The position numbers and the translations under genes were made by a program. DNA of 64,000 nt, from positions 60,553 to 124,552 of the forward strand of contig NZ_MIEH01000001.1 in the NCBI RefSeq assembly GCF_001754075.1. Reading direction: 5' to 3'. The stretch comes from Merdimonas faecis (GTDB taxonomy: Bacteria > Bacillota > Clostridia > Lachnospirales > Lachnospiraceae). Below are positions 16,140 through 25,292 of the stretch, piece after piece; position 1 is the stretch's first letter, and each line of letters starts with the position of its first letter. Under the pieces are notes generated by a model, which worked only from the letters and a program-made list of their open reading frames with translations, was not told the origin of the DNA and ran no database searches.

Positions 16140-18002
16140 ATGACGAGGGAATTGAAAATTAGAATCATGATATATGGGACGGGGGTGCTGGTCTACCTGT
16201 GTGCGATTTTGGTGACCATGCGCTTTACTTTGCCGGATATGGCCAGATTTGTCTGGTTTCTTGCGGCTTACCTGCTGATCGGATTGGATGTTTTTCGTAA
16301 ACTGGGAGAGAATCTGATGCAGAAGAAGTTCCTGACAGAATATACCCTGATTATCCTTGCGACGGTGGGGGCTTTCGGCGTCAGCAGATATACCGAGGGT
16401 GTTCTGGTCATGATTTTATTTGAACTGGGAATGATTTTTGAGGCATATTCTACAGACAATGCGAAGCGGTCCATTGAAAGCATGATCAACATCAGGCCGG
16501 AATATGCGACAAGAAAAGTCCGGGGAAAAGAGTTTAAGGTGGATCCGTCTGCATTGAAGATCGGGCATACCATCGTGATCCGCCCGGGTGAAAGGATTCC
16601 AGTTGACGCGGTGGTGACTTCCGGCACTACCAGCATTGATACAAAGGCACTGACCGGGGAGTCTATTCCCGAGAATGTGTGGCCGGGGGAGAAAATCTAC
16701 AGCGGATGCATCAACCTGAGCGCCGCGATCGAGGCAAAGGTAACGGCATTGTACGTGGACTCTACGGTGTCCAGGATCATGGAGATGGTGGAGGATGCCC
16801 AGAACCAGAAGGCAGAGAGTGAAACATTTGTCACCCGGTTTTCCAGGGCTTATGTGCCGATCATGCTGATCTGTTCGCTGGCAGTGATGGTCTATCCGCC
16901 GCTGACCTTTTCATATGGAAACTGGGACACCTGGATCTACCGGGGGCTGATCTTCCTGATCATTGCATGTCCGACAGGACTTGTGATGTCGGTGCCAATT
17001 GCGTTTCTGGGAGGAATCGCGTCGGCGGCACGGCACGGTATTGTGGTAAAAGGTGGTAATTATCTGGAGGATCTGGCAAAGGCAGACACGTTTATTTTTG
17101 ATAAGACGGGAACACTGACGGAAGGCGTGTTCCGTGTAACAGAAGTAAAGGCGGTAGGGATGAGCGAGCAGGAGCTTTTGCGGATTGCCGCCCATGTGGA
17201 ATGTCATTCCAATCATCCGATCGCACAGTCATTAAAGGAAGCCTATCAGGGAGAAATAAAGGAGACAAAAGTTTATCGGATGCGGGAGATCCCGGGATTT
17301 GGCGTGAACGCTACTTTTGAAGGACAAAGAATTTACATAGGCAATAAGCGTCTGATGGAACGTCAGAAGGTAGAGTGTGATGAGGTCAGGCAAAATGGCA
17401 CACCGGTGTATGTTGCTGTCGGGGACCGTTATGCCGGGTATATTCTGATTGCGGATACCGTAAAGGAGGAGGCAAAGAGCACGCTTCAGTATCTGCGTGA
17501 CAGATGCCGGGCTGTGCTGGTCATGCTGACCGGAGATACGGAGAGTGCCGGCAGAGAGGTTGCAAAAGAGCTGCAGATGGATTATGCTTATACCAATCTG
17601 ATGCCGGAGGATAAGCTGGAGCAGCTGGAGGATTTTATGGGGCTGCAGGATGGCGGAGAGCGCCTGGTATGCGTGGGAGATGGAATCAATGATGCACCGG
17701 TGCTGGCAAGAGCCGATGTGGGGATCGCAATGGGAGCTCTTGGTTCTGCGGCGGCTATCGAGGCGGCGGATATCGTTCTGATGGATGATGAGCTGCCGAG
17801 GATTGTAGATGCCATTAAGATTGCCCGGGAAACGCTCCGTGTGGTCAGCCAGAATATTACATTTGCCATGGTGGTGAAGGTATTGATCCTGATTCTTGCG
17901 GCGGTTGGATATTTTGGCATGTGGGAAGCGATTGCGGCAGAAGTGGGAGTTATGTTTGTAGTGATACTGAATGCCGTGTGGGTAGTGAGATACCAGGTGT
18001 AA
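16140..18002 (+). CDS. Heavy-metal P1B-type ATPase with variant CPT motif
   Basis: 620 residues. The actuator motif LTGES, the phosphorylation site DKTGT (Asp321), the SNHPIAQS histidine-proline motif and GDGINDAP are intact, so ATP-driven transport is expected. There is no N-terminal heavy-metal-associated domain. In the membrane metal site the usual Cys-Pro-Cys is Cys277-Pro278-Thr279, and in the last helix the Asp of ZntA is Glu601, while Lys580 is kept. The nearest relatives in sequence are Zn/Cd/Pb exporters (CadA/ZntA). It follows an SmtB-like repressor with Zn-type sites, supporting divalent metal efflux, but specificity may differ. Confidence 0.9.
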   Translation: MTRELKIRIMIYGTGVLVYLCAILVTMRFTLPDMARFVWFLAAYLLIGLDVFRKLGENLMQKKFLTEYTLIILATVGAFGVSRYTEGVLVMILFELGMIFEAYSTDNAKRSIESMINIRPEYATRKVRGKEFKVDPSALKIGHTIVIRPGERIPVDAVVTSGTTSIDTKALTGESIPENVWPGEKIYSGCINLSAAIEAKVTALYVDSTVSRIMEMVEDAQNQKAESETFVTRFSRAYVPIMLICSLAVMVYPPLTFSYGNWDTWIYRGLIFLIIACPTGLVMSVPIAFLGGIASAARHGIVVKGGNYLEDLAKADTFIFDKTGTLTEGVFRVTEVKAVGMSEQELLRIAAHVECHSNHPIAQSLKEAYQGEIKETKVYRMREIPGFGVNATFEGQRIYIGNKRLMERQKVECDEVRQNGTPVYVAVGDRYAGYILIADTVKEEAKSTLQYLRDRCRAVLVMLTGDTESAGREVAKELQMDYAYTNLMPEDKLEQLEDFMGLQDGGERLVCVGDGINDAPVLARADVGIAMGALGSAAAIEAADIVLMDDELPRIVDAIKIARETLRVVSQNITFAMVVKVLILILAAVGYFGMWEAIAAEVGVMFVVILNAVWVVRYQV

Positions 18003-18051
18003 AAGCAGGACAGGAATCAGATAGATTTGAGATTTAGAGGATGTTGTAAAA

Positions 18052-18576
18052 ATGAAGATTAAAGCTGTAATTGCGGCTGTTGTGCTGGCAGCCCTTTCTC
18101 TGACCGGATGCTCCGCTCCCTCGGAAAAGGGACTGGAGTATCTGCAGGAAGAAGAATATGATAAGGCAATCGAGGAATTTCAGAAGGCGGTAGACAAGGA
18201 CGACAATCCGGGAGATGCCTACCGGGGAATAGGGATTGCAAAATGGGAGCAGGAGGACTATGAAGGTGCGCTGGAGGCATTTAAGAGCGCACTGGAAAAT
18301 GGTGCTGAAAAGACGGGCACTCTTTACAATTTCATCGGATGCTGTGCGCTTCGGGTAGGAGACGCATCCTCGGCCCTGAATTATTTTAATCTGGGTATCA
18401 GTCAGGAGGATAACAGCGAGGAGCTTTTGCAGGAGATGAAGTTTAACGTGGTGTCTGCCTATGAGCAGATGGAAGACTGGGAGAGCGCCATGTCTAAGCT
18501 TCAGGAATATCTGCAGGAATATCCGGACGATGAAAAGGCGCAGAAAGAGATGACATTCCTGGAGACAAGATTATGA
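18052..18576 (+). CDS. TPR-repeat lipoprotein
   Basis: 174 residues. A lipoprotein signal peptide ends in the lipobox LTGC (Cys20), so the protein is anchored outside the membrane. The mature part contains about four tetratricopeptide repeats (for example YDKAIEEFQKAVDKD, YEGALEAFKSAL, WESAMSKLQEYL), a protein-interaction scaffold. GAGGA precedes ATG 18052. Its stop overlaps the start of hflX (ATGA), so the two are coupled. The binding partner is unknown. Confidence 0.87.
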   Translation: MKIKAVIAAVVLAALSLTGCSAPSEKGLEYLQEEEYDKAIEEFQKAVDKDDNPGDAYRGIGIAKWEQEDYEGALEAFKSALENGAEKTGTLYNFIGCCALRVGDASSALNYFNLGISQEDNSEELLQEMKFNVVSAYEQMEDWESAMSKLQEYLQEYPDDEKAQKEMTFLETRL

Positions 18577-19829
18577 TAGAGTTGGGAAAAGAGACAGAAC
18601 GGGTGATCCTGGTGGGTGTCAGCCTGACGGAACAGGAAGACACCAGAAAATCCCTGGATGAGCTTAAGGAGCTGGCGTCTACCGCCGGCGCCGAGACGGT
18701 GGGGACTGTGATCCAGAGCCGGGATCAGGTACACCCGGGGACTTACGTGGGAAAAGGAAAGATAGATGAGATCAAAGACCTGTTGTGGGAGCTGAACGCA
18801 ACAGGTATTATTTGTGATGACGAACTTTCGCCGGTGCAGATGAAAAATCTGCAGGATGAGCTGGATACGAAAGTGATGGACAGGACCCTGGTAATTCTGG
18901 ACATTTTTGCCGGCAGGGCCTCTACCAGCGAAGGAAAGATTCAGGTGGAGCTGGCTCAGTTAAAATACAGGCAGTCCCGTCTGACCGGATTTGGAACCGC
19001 CATGTCCCGTCTGGGAGGCGGGATCGGCACCAGAGGGCCTGGAGAGAAGAAGTTGGAGATGGACCGGCGGCTGATCAAGAGCAGGATCGCTCAGCTGAAC
19101 CGGGAGTTGAAGGATGTGAAAAGGCACCGGGAGGTGACCAGGGAGCAGAGAAGCCGGAACCATATTCCGGTGGCGGCCATTGTTGGCTATACCAATGCGG
19201 GGAAATCCACGCTTTTGAATACGCTGACAGGGGCGGATATTTTGGCGGAGGATCAGTTGTTTGCCACGCTGGATCCCACGACGAGAGAGCGAAAGCTGCC
19301 AAGCGGTCAGGAGATTTTGCTGACAGATACGGTGGGATTTATCAATAAACTGCCGCATCATCTGATTGATGCCTTTCGCAGTACGCTGGAGGAGGCAAAG
19401 TTTGCGGATCTGATCCTGCATGTGGTGGATGCGGCAAATGAGCAGATGGACCAGCAGATGTATACGGTCTATGAGACGCTTAATAATCTGGGTGTGACAG
19501 ATAAGCCGGTGATCACGGTATTCAATAAACAGGACCGGCCGGGGTTTGACGGGATGGCCCGGGATTTTCGGGCAGATGCTGTAGTGAGGATCTCGGCAAA
19601 GACAGGCGAGGGTATCCAGGAACTGCTAGAGACCATCGAAGCGGTGCTGCGTCAGCAGAAAATTTTTGTAGAAAATCTATATTCCTATCGGGAGGCTGCA
19701 AAGATCCAGCTGATCCGGAAGTTTGGAGAACTGAAGTCCGAAGAATACCGGGAGGACGGGATCTATGTGCAGGCCTATGTTCCAGTGGAGATTTATGAAA
19801 ATGTCAAGGTCTCCCGGGGAGATTCCTGA
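18573..19829 (+). CDS. hflX: GTPase HflX
   Basis: 418 residues. The N-terminal HflX domain (GTVIQSRDQVHPGTYVGKGK), a helical linker with the GGIGTRGPGEKKLE glycine-rich stretch, then the G domain: G1 GYTNAGKST, G2/G3 TDTVGFINKLPHHLIDAFRSTLEE, G4 NKQD. HflX binds the 50S subunit and can split stalled or dormant ribosomes. The start overlaps the lipoprotein gene by 4 bases. The 3' end overlaps the convergent AraC gene by 37 bases, an antisense arrangement with no room for a terminator between them. Confidence 0.95.
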   Translation: MIELGKETERVILVGVSLTEQEDTRKSLDELKELASTAGAETVGTVIQSRDQVHPGTYVGKGKIDEIKDLLWELNATGIICDDELSPVQMKNLQDELDTKVMDRTLVILDIFAGRASTSEGKIQVELAQLKYRQSRLTGFGTAMSRLGGGIGTRGPGEKKLEMDRRLIKSRIAQLNRELKDVKRHREVTREQRSRNHIPVAAIVGYTNAGKSTLLNTLTGADILAEDQLFATLDPTTRERKLPSGQEILLTDTVGFINKLPHHLIDAFRSTLEEAKFADLILHVVDAANEQMDQQMYTVYETLNNLGVTDKPVITVFNKQDRPGFDGMARDFRADAVVRISAKTGEGIQELLETIEAVLRQQKIFVENLYSYREAAKIQLIRKFGELKSEEYREDGIYVQAYVPVEIYENVKVSRGDS

Positions 19830-20635
19830 AATTGCTTTTTGTATGCCCGGGAGAAAGTAGAGTAGTCCCGAAAACCGCAGTCAAAGCATGCCTGGGTTCC
19901 CGGAACACCTGATAAAATCAGTTCTTTTGCAAGCAGGAGTCGTTTCTGGGTGATGTACTGCCCCAGAGTATAGCCGGTTTCCTGCTTGAATAGTCTCATC
20001 ATATAATATTTGCTGATATAGAATTTTCCCGAAAGCCTGTCAATAGAAAGATCTTCCGAAAGGTTTTCGTTGATAAAGGCAAGGATATCCTGGATCTTGG
20101 AATTATAATCCCGGGTATCGATAAATTCCAGCCGGTTTTTTCTTGCCGCCCGGTTCAGATGGATCATAAATTCCAGAAACAGCACCTGGCGGTAAAGCTC
20201 CGCGGCATAGCCGTTGTCAGAGAATGACTGCTCCAGCCGTGTGATGGCGCGAAACAGAGAGCTTTTCTCCAGCGAAGGAATACGAAGGACATTGGAATGC
20301 TCAAGCTCGGCCTTGTGAAAGCAGTAGCTTAAGTCATAGGAATCCGTGTGGTAGGCGTCCATAAAATTCGGTGAGATATAGACGATGATCCGTTCGTACA
20401 CCTTCGAATTATCCACCGAGAGCCGGTGGATATCGCCATGCCGGACCAGCACGATGTCATAGGGCTTCAGATCATAAGACTTGCCCTCGATCATATAGCT
20501 GACCGAGCCCTTGATAAAAATCGTAATCTTATCAAAATCATGATAGTGGTAGGCGACCTCCTGAGTTTCCCGGTCTGTCAGATGAAACAGCCGGAACTCA
20601 CTGTTGAGGTAGCCTTTTTTTGTATATATTTCCAT
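19793..20635 (-). CDS. AraC-family transcription regulator
   Basis: About 280 residues. An N-terminal cupin sensor domain (YHYHDFDKITIFIKGSVSYMIEGKSYDL) and a C-terminal pair of helix-turn-helix motifs (LSIDRLSGKFYISKYYMMRLFKQ, then CGFRDYSTFSRAYKKQFQESP). The start is placed at 20635, where GGAGA stands 5 bases upstream; the frame upstream runs into the palindromic repeat at 20667-20731 and is not coding. The ligand and targets are unknown; relatives usually sense sugars. It is convergent with and overlaps hflX. Confidence 0.88.
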   Translation of the reverse strand: MEIYTKKGYLNSEFRLFHLTDRETQEVAYHYHDFDKITIFIKGSVSYMIEGKSYDLKPYDIVLVRHGDIHRLSVDNSKVYERIIVYISPNFMDAYHTDSYDLSYCFHKAELEHSNVLRIPSLEKSSLFRAITRLEQSFSDNGYAAELYRQVLFLEFMIHLNRAARKNRLEFIDTRDYNSKIQDILAFINENLSEDLSIDRLSGKFYISKYYMMRLFKQETGYTLGQYITQKRLLLAKELILSGVPGTQACFDCGFRDYSTFSRAYKKQFQESPRETLTFS

Positions 20636-20666
20636 AAAAATCTCCATTGGGGACAGGGGGTAATGT

Positions 20667-20731
20667 AATTGGGGACGTAGACCATTGCGATTGGGGTACG
20701 TCCCCAATCGCAATGGTCTACGTCCCCAATT
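20667..20731. repeat. Long perfect palindrome, REP-like
   Basis: Arms of 30 bases, starting AATTGGGGACGTAGACCATT, are perfect inverted copies around a 5-base centre TACGT (20697-20701). A further partial unit ATTGGGGACAGGGGG stands at 20646-20660. The GGGGACGTAGAC core recurs at 39714. Such GGGGAC-type palindromes are typical of REP-like elements associated with REP-type tyrosine transposases; no transposase is nearby. Confidence 0.85.
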
Positions 20732-20776
20732 TACCACGGAAAGGCAGGATTTGCAATATATACAGCATGATTTGTC

Positions 20777-20805
20777 TTGTATTGGGAAATAATGCCTGTT
20801 ATGAT
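20777..20805 (+). promoter_or_regulatory. Promoter of the dapF-like gene
   Basis: TTGTAT (20777-20782), 17 bases, TATGAT (20800-20805). Confidence 0.55.
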
Positions 20806-20848
20806 AAGAAAAGAAGGTTTGAAATCGGATTTTTCGGAGGTTATGTTT

Positions 20849-21706
20849 ATGAAGGTTGTTTTACAAAGGTATCATGGGCTTGGGAATGATTATGTGGTGT
20901 TTGACCCGAACAAGAATGAACTGGAGTTGACGCCGGAGAATGTGCGGCTGATCTGTGACCGCAATGAGGGCCTTGGATCGGACGGTGTGCTGGAAGGCCC
21001 GGTCATTCGGGAGGACGGCATGTTTGTCAAGGTCTGGAACCCGGACGGCAGCGAGTCGGAGACCAGCGGAAATGGTGTGAGGATTTTTGCCAAGTATCTG
21101 AAGGATGCAAGCTATGTGCAGAAAAAGCATTTTACGCTGTATACAGGAAACGGCCCGGTAGAGGTGGCTTTCTTAAATGAGGACGGCAGCCGTCTGAAGG
21201 TGTCTATGGGGAAACTTTCCTTCTGGAGCGATGATATCCCGGTGACAGGAGAGCGCAGGGAAGTGATTAATGAAGATATGGTGTTTGGGCGGACGCTTTA
21301 TCCGGTGACCTGTGTTTCCATCGGTAACCCACACTGCGTGATCCCTATGCGTGAGATTTCCAAACCGCTGGTATGTAAGATCGGTGACTATGCGGAGATT
21401 GCCCGGTATTTCCCGAACCGGATCAATACCCAGATCATGAAGGTGATCGACAAGGAGCATGTGGCCATCGAGATCTACGAGCGTGGAGCCGGATACACCC
21501 TGGCTTCCGGTACCGGCGCCTGTGCGGCAGCGGGAGTAGCCTACAAGCTTGGGATGACCAACAGCAAAGTGATCGTACACATGCCGGGAGGAGACCTGCA
21601 GGTGGAGATCGAGGATGACTGGAATGTCTACATGACCGGAGATGTGTTCTATGTAGCCAAGCTGACGCTGAGCAATGAATTTACCGAGAAATTGAGGAAC
21701 GCATAA
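20849..21706 (+). CDS. dapF: Diaminopimelate epimerase homologue with both catalytic cysteines replaced by serine
   Basis: 285 residues in two DapF-type halves. It opens with the family signature YHGLGNDYVVFD. The two catalytic cysteines of DapF (Cys73 and Cys217 in E. coli) are replaced here: TSGNG gives Ser73 and LASGTGACA gives Ser220, in otherwise well kept motifs. The codons are AGC and TCC, so neither is a single-read slip of a Cys codon in the same context. The canonical reaction, LL- to meso-diaminopimelate by a two-cysteine mechanism, is therefore doubtful, although no other candidate is in the window. CGGAGG stands 8 bases before ATG 20849 and a TTGTAT-17-TATGAT promoter precedes it. 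A terminator follows at 21736. It is monocistronic. Confidence 0.8.
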   Translation: MKVVLQRYHGLGNDYVVFDPNKNELELTPENVRLICDRNEGLGSDGVLEGPVIREDGMFVKVWNPDGSESETSGNGVRIFAKYLKDASYVQKKHFTLYTGNGPVEVAFLNEDGSRLKVSMGKLSFWSDDIPVTGERREVINEDMVFGRTLYPVTCVSIGNPHCVIPMREISKPLVCKIGDYAEIARYFPNRINTQIMKVIDKEHVAIEIYERGAGYTLASGTGACAAAGVAYKLGMTNSKVIVHMPGGDLQVEIEDDWNVYMTGDVFYVAKLTLSNEFTEKLRNA

Positions 21707-21735
21707 AAAGAAAGAATAATACGGCAAGAGGAAGG

Positions 21736-21784
21736 AAAATGCTGCGGACTGTGAAAAGACAGATCCGGCAGCATTTTTCTTTTC
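21736..21784 (+). terminator. Terminator after the dapF-like gene
   Basis: AAAATGCTGC (21736-21745) pairs with GCAGCATTTT (21768-21777), followed by TCTTTT. Confidence 0.8.
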
Positions 21785-21851
21785 CGGCAGCAGCCGGTTC
21801 CTTTGTGAAGTCCTTTTGCCGAAAGTGTGGGTTCCTTTTCCGGAAAGTGCG

Positions 21852-21880
21852 TTGAGAGAAAAATCATATCGTGATAGAAT
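21852..21880 (+). promoter_or_regulatory. addBA promoter
   Basis: TTGAGA (21852-21857), 17 bases, TAGAAT (21875-21880), about 35 bases before the addB start. Confidence 0.65.
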
Positions 21881-21914
21881 GAAACAAGAGTTTAGCTGAC
21901 AGCTGGGAGGAATT

Positions 21915-24900
21915 ATGTCATTACAATTTATTTTCGGACCTTCGGGTTCAGGTAAATCCTATGAATTATATCAAAGTGTGATCAAGGAATCCATGGAGCA
22001 TCCCAAGCAGAAATTCCTGGTGCTGGTGCCGGAGCAGTTTACCATGCAGACTCAGAAGGATCTGGTGGCGATGCATCCGCGCCATGGGATCATGAATATC
22101 GATGTATTGAGCTTCGGAAGACTTGCCTATCGGGTGTTCGAGGAGACCGGCGGCGGAAATCTTCCGGTGCTGGATGATGAAGGGAAAAATCTGGTGCTTA
22201 GAAAGATTGCCGGAGACTACGAAGATCAGCTCAGCGTGTTGCGTGGAAATATGAAGAAGCTGGGCTATATCAGTGAAGTAAAGTCGGTCATTTCTGAATT
22301 TACCCAGTATGATATCGGAGAGGAAGAGATTGACCAGGTGATGGAGGCTGCGGGGGAAAATTCCAGGCTCTACTTTAAGCTTCAGGATCTTAAGATTCTG
22401 TACCGCGGGTTCCGGGAATATCTGGAAAGCCGCTATATCACCAAGGAAGAGCTTCTGGACGTCCTAAGCCGGGAGGTGGAGAGGTCGGAAATGCTGAAAA
22501 ACAGCACTGTGGTGCTGGACGGCTTTACCGGTTTCACCCCGGTGCAGAACCGGCTTTTGCTGGAGCTTTTGAAGCATTGCCGGAAGCTTTGTGTTACGGT
22601 GACTATGGATGAGCGGGAGGATCCCTTCACCTACCGTCACCCCTATCAGCTTTTTGCGCTTAGCAAACACATGGCTACCGGGCTTACAGAACTGGCCAGG
22701 CAGGCAAAGGCAGAAATCCTGACGCCGGTGTATCTGTATGGCCAGCCGGTACGTCGCTTTCTTGATAATCCGTCGCTGGCTTTCCTAGAGAGGAATCTGT
22801 TCCGTTATCGGAAAAATGCCGGAGAGGGAGAAAGCACCTGCCCCGGAGAAGATCAGGCGGTGGGTATCCATGTGGCAAGAAACCCAAGGGCGGAAGCCAT
22901 GGCAGTGGCGGGGCAGATCCGGTCGCTGGTACGGAAGGAAGGCTACCGATACCGGGAGATCGGTGTGATCGTAAGCGATATGAGCGCTTACGGCGACTAT
23001 CTGAAACAGGCCTTTGAGGTTTATGAGATTCCGGTGTTTATGGACCAGAAAAAGAGTATTCTTCTGAATCCGTTTGTGGAATACATCCGCAGCCTTTTAA
23101 ACATGGCAGAGCAGAACTTTACAGCGGAAAGCGTCTTCCGGTTCCTTCGTACCAATCTGTCCGGCTTTACCATGGAGGAGACAGATGCGCTGGAAAATTA
23201 TGTGATCGGGCTGGGGATCAAAGGGTACAAACGCTGGCAGGAGCGGTGGATCCGAAGGCTTAAGGACACTGCGGAAGAAGATCTGGAAGTATTCAATCAC
23301 TGCCGTGTAAGGCTGGTTGAAAAGGTGGACGGCCTGTTATATGTATTAAAGCAGCGAAAGAAAACGGTACGGGATATTACCATGGCCCTTTATGAATTCC
23401 TGGTGCAGGAAGAACTTCAGAAAAAATTGAAGGTCCAGGAAGAAGTCTTCCAGGAAAGAGGAGAGCAGGCGTTGGCAAGAGAATATGCACAGATTTACCG
23501 GATCGTGATCGAGCTCTTTGACAAATTTGTGGAGCTTTTGGGAGAGGAGCCGGTGAGCCTTAAGGAGTATGAAAAGCTTCTGGATGCCGGCCTTGAAGAG
23601 GCAAAAGTGGGCGTGATCCCGCCGAGCCCGGATCAGGTGGTGGCCGGAGATATGGAGAGGACCAGGCTCAAAGATATCAAGGCGCTCTTTTTCGTGGGCG
23701 CCAATGATGTATATCTGCCCGGGAACCTTCTGCGTACCGGGCTGCTGTCCGAGCGTGACAGAGACCGTTTCTCAAGGGAAAAGCTGTCCCTGTCCCCGGG
23801 CGGTAAAGAGAAGGCCTATGAACAGAAATTTTATCTCTATATGAACCTGACCAAGCCGTCTAAGAGGCTGGAGATTTTCTACAGCAGGGTATCATCGGAC
23901 GGAAAAAGCCTGAGGCCTTCTTATCTCATTCAGGAGATCCGCAGACTCTATCCGGACCTTGCGCTCCAGGATGAGGAAGCCAAAGGATTTGGAGAGCGTG
24001 AGTGGACAGAAGGGCTGGGACTGGAAGCATGGATCCACGGGCTTGGCAGTCTGGGGAGAGGTGTAGACAGCGCATGGATGGAACTTCACCGGAAGAGCCG
24101 TGTCGATCCTGCCTGGAAGGAGAAAACGGACAGGCTTCTGGACGCCGGGTTTTACCGGAGACCGTCAGACCCTCTGACGGAAGAGACGGCCCGGCGGCTG
24201 TACGGAGAAAAGTTTGAGGACAGCATTACCAGGATCGAGCGGTTTTCCTCCTGTGCGTTTGCCCATTTCCTTACCTATGGCCTCAGGCTTAAGGAACGTC
24301 AGGAATATGATTTCCAGGCAGTGGATCTGGGGAATATCTGCCATGGCGCGCTGGAACGCTTTTCAGGAAAGCTGGAGAAAGAGGAAAAGGACTGGACCAC
24401 CCTTTCAGAAAATGACCGAAAAGCATATATTGATGAAAGTGTGGAAGAAGCCGTGACCGATTATGGAAACAGCGTGCTCTACAGCAGCGCCCGCAATGAA
24501 TACATGATCGTGAGGATCAAAAGGATGCTGGAGCGTACGGTCTGGGCGCTGACCAGACAGCTTAAAGCCGGGGACTTCCGCCCGTCGGCCTATGAGATGC
24601 GCTTTCGGGGAGGAAAGATCGACCGGATCGATACCTGTGTAGATGGAGACAAAGTTTATGTCAAGGTTGTGGATTACAAGACCGGAAAAAAAGCCTTTGA
24701 TGTGACAGCGCTCTACCACGGCCTGCAGCTGCAGCTGATGGTATATCTGGATGCGGCGGTAGGGCTGGAGGCAAAACGCCACCCCGGCCAGGAAGTGATC
24801 CCTGCAGGCGTTTTTTACTACCGGATCGAGGATCCGCTGGTGGATAAGCGGCAGAAAACAGAAGACTCCGGGGAAGAAATCCAGGAGGATATCCTAAAAG

Positions 24901-25292
24901 AGCTGAAGCCGGACGGGGTGATCAACTGTAAAGACGAGGTGCTGGCCCATCTGGACCGCCGGATGGAAGGGGAATCTCTGGTGGTTCCGGTGAAATATAA
25001 CAAAAACGGAAGCCTTTCTAAAACATCGAAGGCCGTGTCTGAGGAAGAATTTGCTGTCATGATGCAGCATGCGGTAGGGAAGGTGAAAAGTGTCCATGAA
25101 CTGATCCTGAAAGGAGAGGTAGAGCCAAGACCCTATCGGAACGGGCAGGAGACGGGCTGTGATTACTGCGGATACCGGAATATCTGCGGATTTGACACCC
25201 GGCTAAACGGGTATGAGTATCGCAAGATCCGGAAAATGAGCCTGGAGGAAGCCATTGCAGCAATGAAAGGAGTAGGAAAAACATGGGAGTAG
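21915..25292 (+). CDS. addB: ATP-dependent helicase/nuclease subunit AddB
   Basis: 1125 residues. It begins with the Walker A motif FGPSGSGKS (residues 8-15) and ends in a RecB-type nuclease domain with VVDYKTGKK. Cysteines for the iron-sulfur cluster that staples the nuclease are visible: one in FSSCAFAHF and three in CDYCGYRNIC near the C-terminus. With AddA it resects double-strand breaks for RecA-dependent repair. The addA start overlaps its end by 10 bases. AGCTGGGAGGA precedes ATG 21915. Length is normal for the family. Confidence 0.96.
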   Translation: MSLQFIFGPSGSGKSYELYQSVIKESMEHPKQKFLVLVPEQFTMQTQKDLVAMHPRHGIMNIDVLSFGRLAYRVFEETGGGNLPVLDDEGKNLVLRKIAGDYEDQLSVLRGNMKKLGYISEVKSVISEFTQYDIGEEEIDQVMEAAGENSRLYFKLQDLKILYRGFREYLESRYITKEELLDVLSREVERSEMLKNSTVVLDGFTGFTPVQNRLLLELLKHCRKLCVTVTMDEREDPFTYRHPYQLFALSKHMATGLTELARQAKAEILTPVYLYGQPVRRFLDNPSLAFLERNLFRYRKNAGEGESTCPGEDQAVGIHVARNPRAEAMAVAGQIRSLVRKEGYRYREIGVIVSDMSAYGDYLKQAFEVYEIPVFMDQKKSILLNPFVEYIRSLLNMAEQNFTAESVFRFLRTNLSGFTMEETDALENYVIGLGIKGYKRWQERWIRRLKDTAEEDLEVFNHCRVRLVEKVDGLLYVLKQRKKTVRDITMALYEFLVQEELQKKLKVQEEVFQERGEQALAREYAQIYRIVIELFDKFVELLGEEPVSLKEYEKLLDAGLEEAKVGVIPPSPDQVVAGDMERTRLKDIKALFFVGANDVYLPGNLLRTGLLSERDRDRFSREKLSLSPGGKEKAYEQKFYLYMNLTKPSKRLEIFYSRVSSDGKSLRPSYLIQEIRRLYPDLALQDEEAKGFGEREWTEGLGLEAWIHGLGSLGRGVDSAWMELHRKSRVDPAWKEKTDRLLDAGFYRRPSDPLTEETARRLYGEKFEDSITRIERFSSCAFAHFLTYGLRLKERQEYDFQAVDLGNICHGALERFSGKLEKEEKDWTTLSENDRKAYIDESVEEAVTDYGNSVLYSSARNEYMIVRIKRMLERTVWALTRQLKAGDFRPSAYEMRFRGGKIDRIDTCVDGDKVYVKVVDYKTGKKAFDVTALYHGLQLQLMVYLDAAVGLEAKRHPGQEVIPAGVFYYRIEDPLVDKRQKTEDSGEEIQEDILKELKPDGVINCKDEVLAHLDRRMEGESLVVPVKYNKNGSLSKTSKAVSEEEFAVMMQHAVGKVKSVHELILKGEVEPRPYRNGQETGCDYCGYRNICGFDTRLNGYEYRKIRKMSLEEAIAAMKGVGKTWE

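Noticed and set aside
20636..20737. N-terminal extension of the AraC protein
   Set aside because: It is a translation of the palindromic repeat; the cupin domain starts after 20635, where a ribosome site is found.
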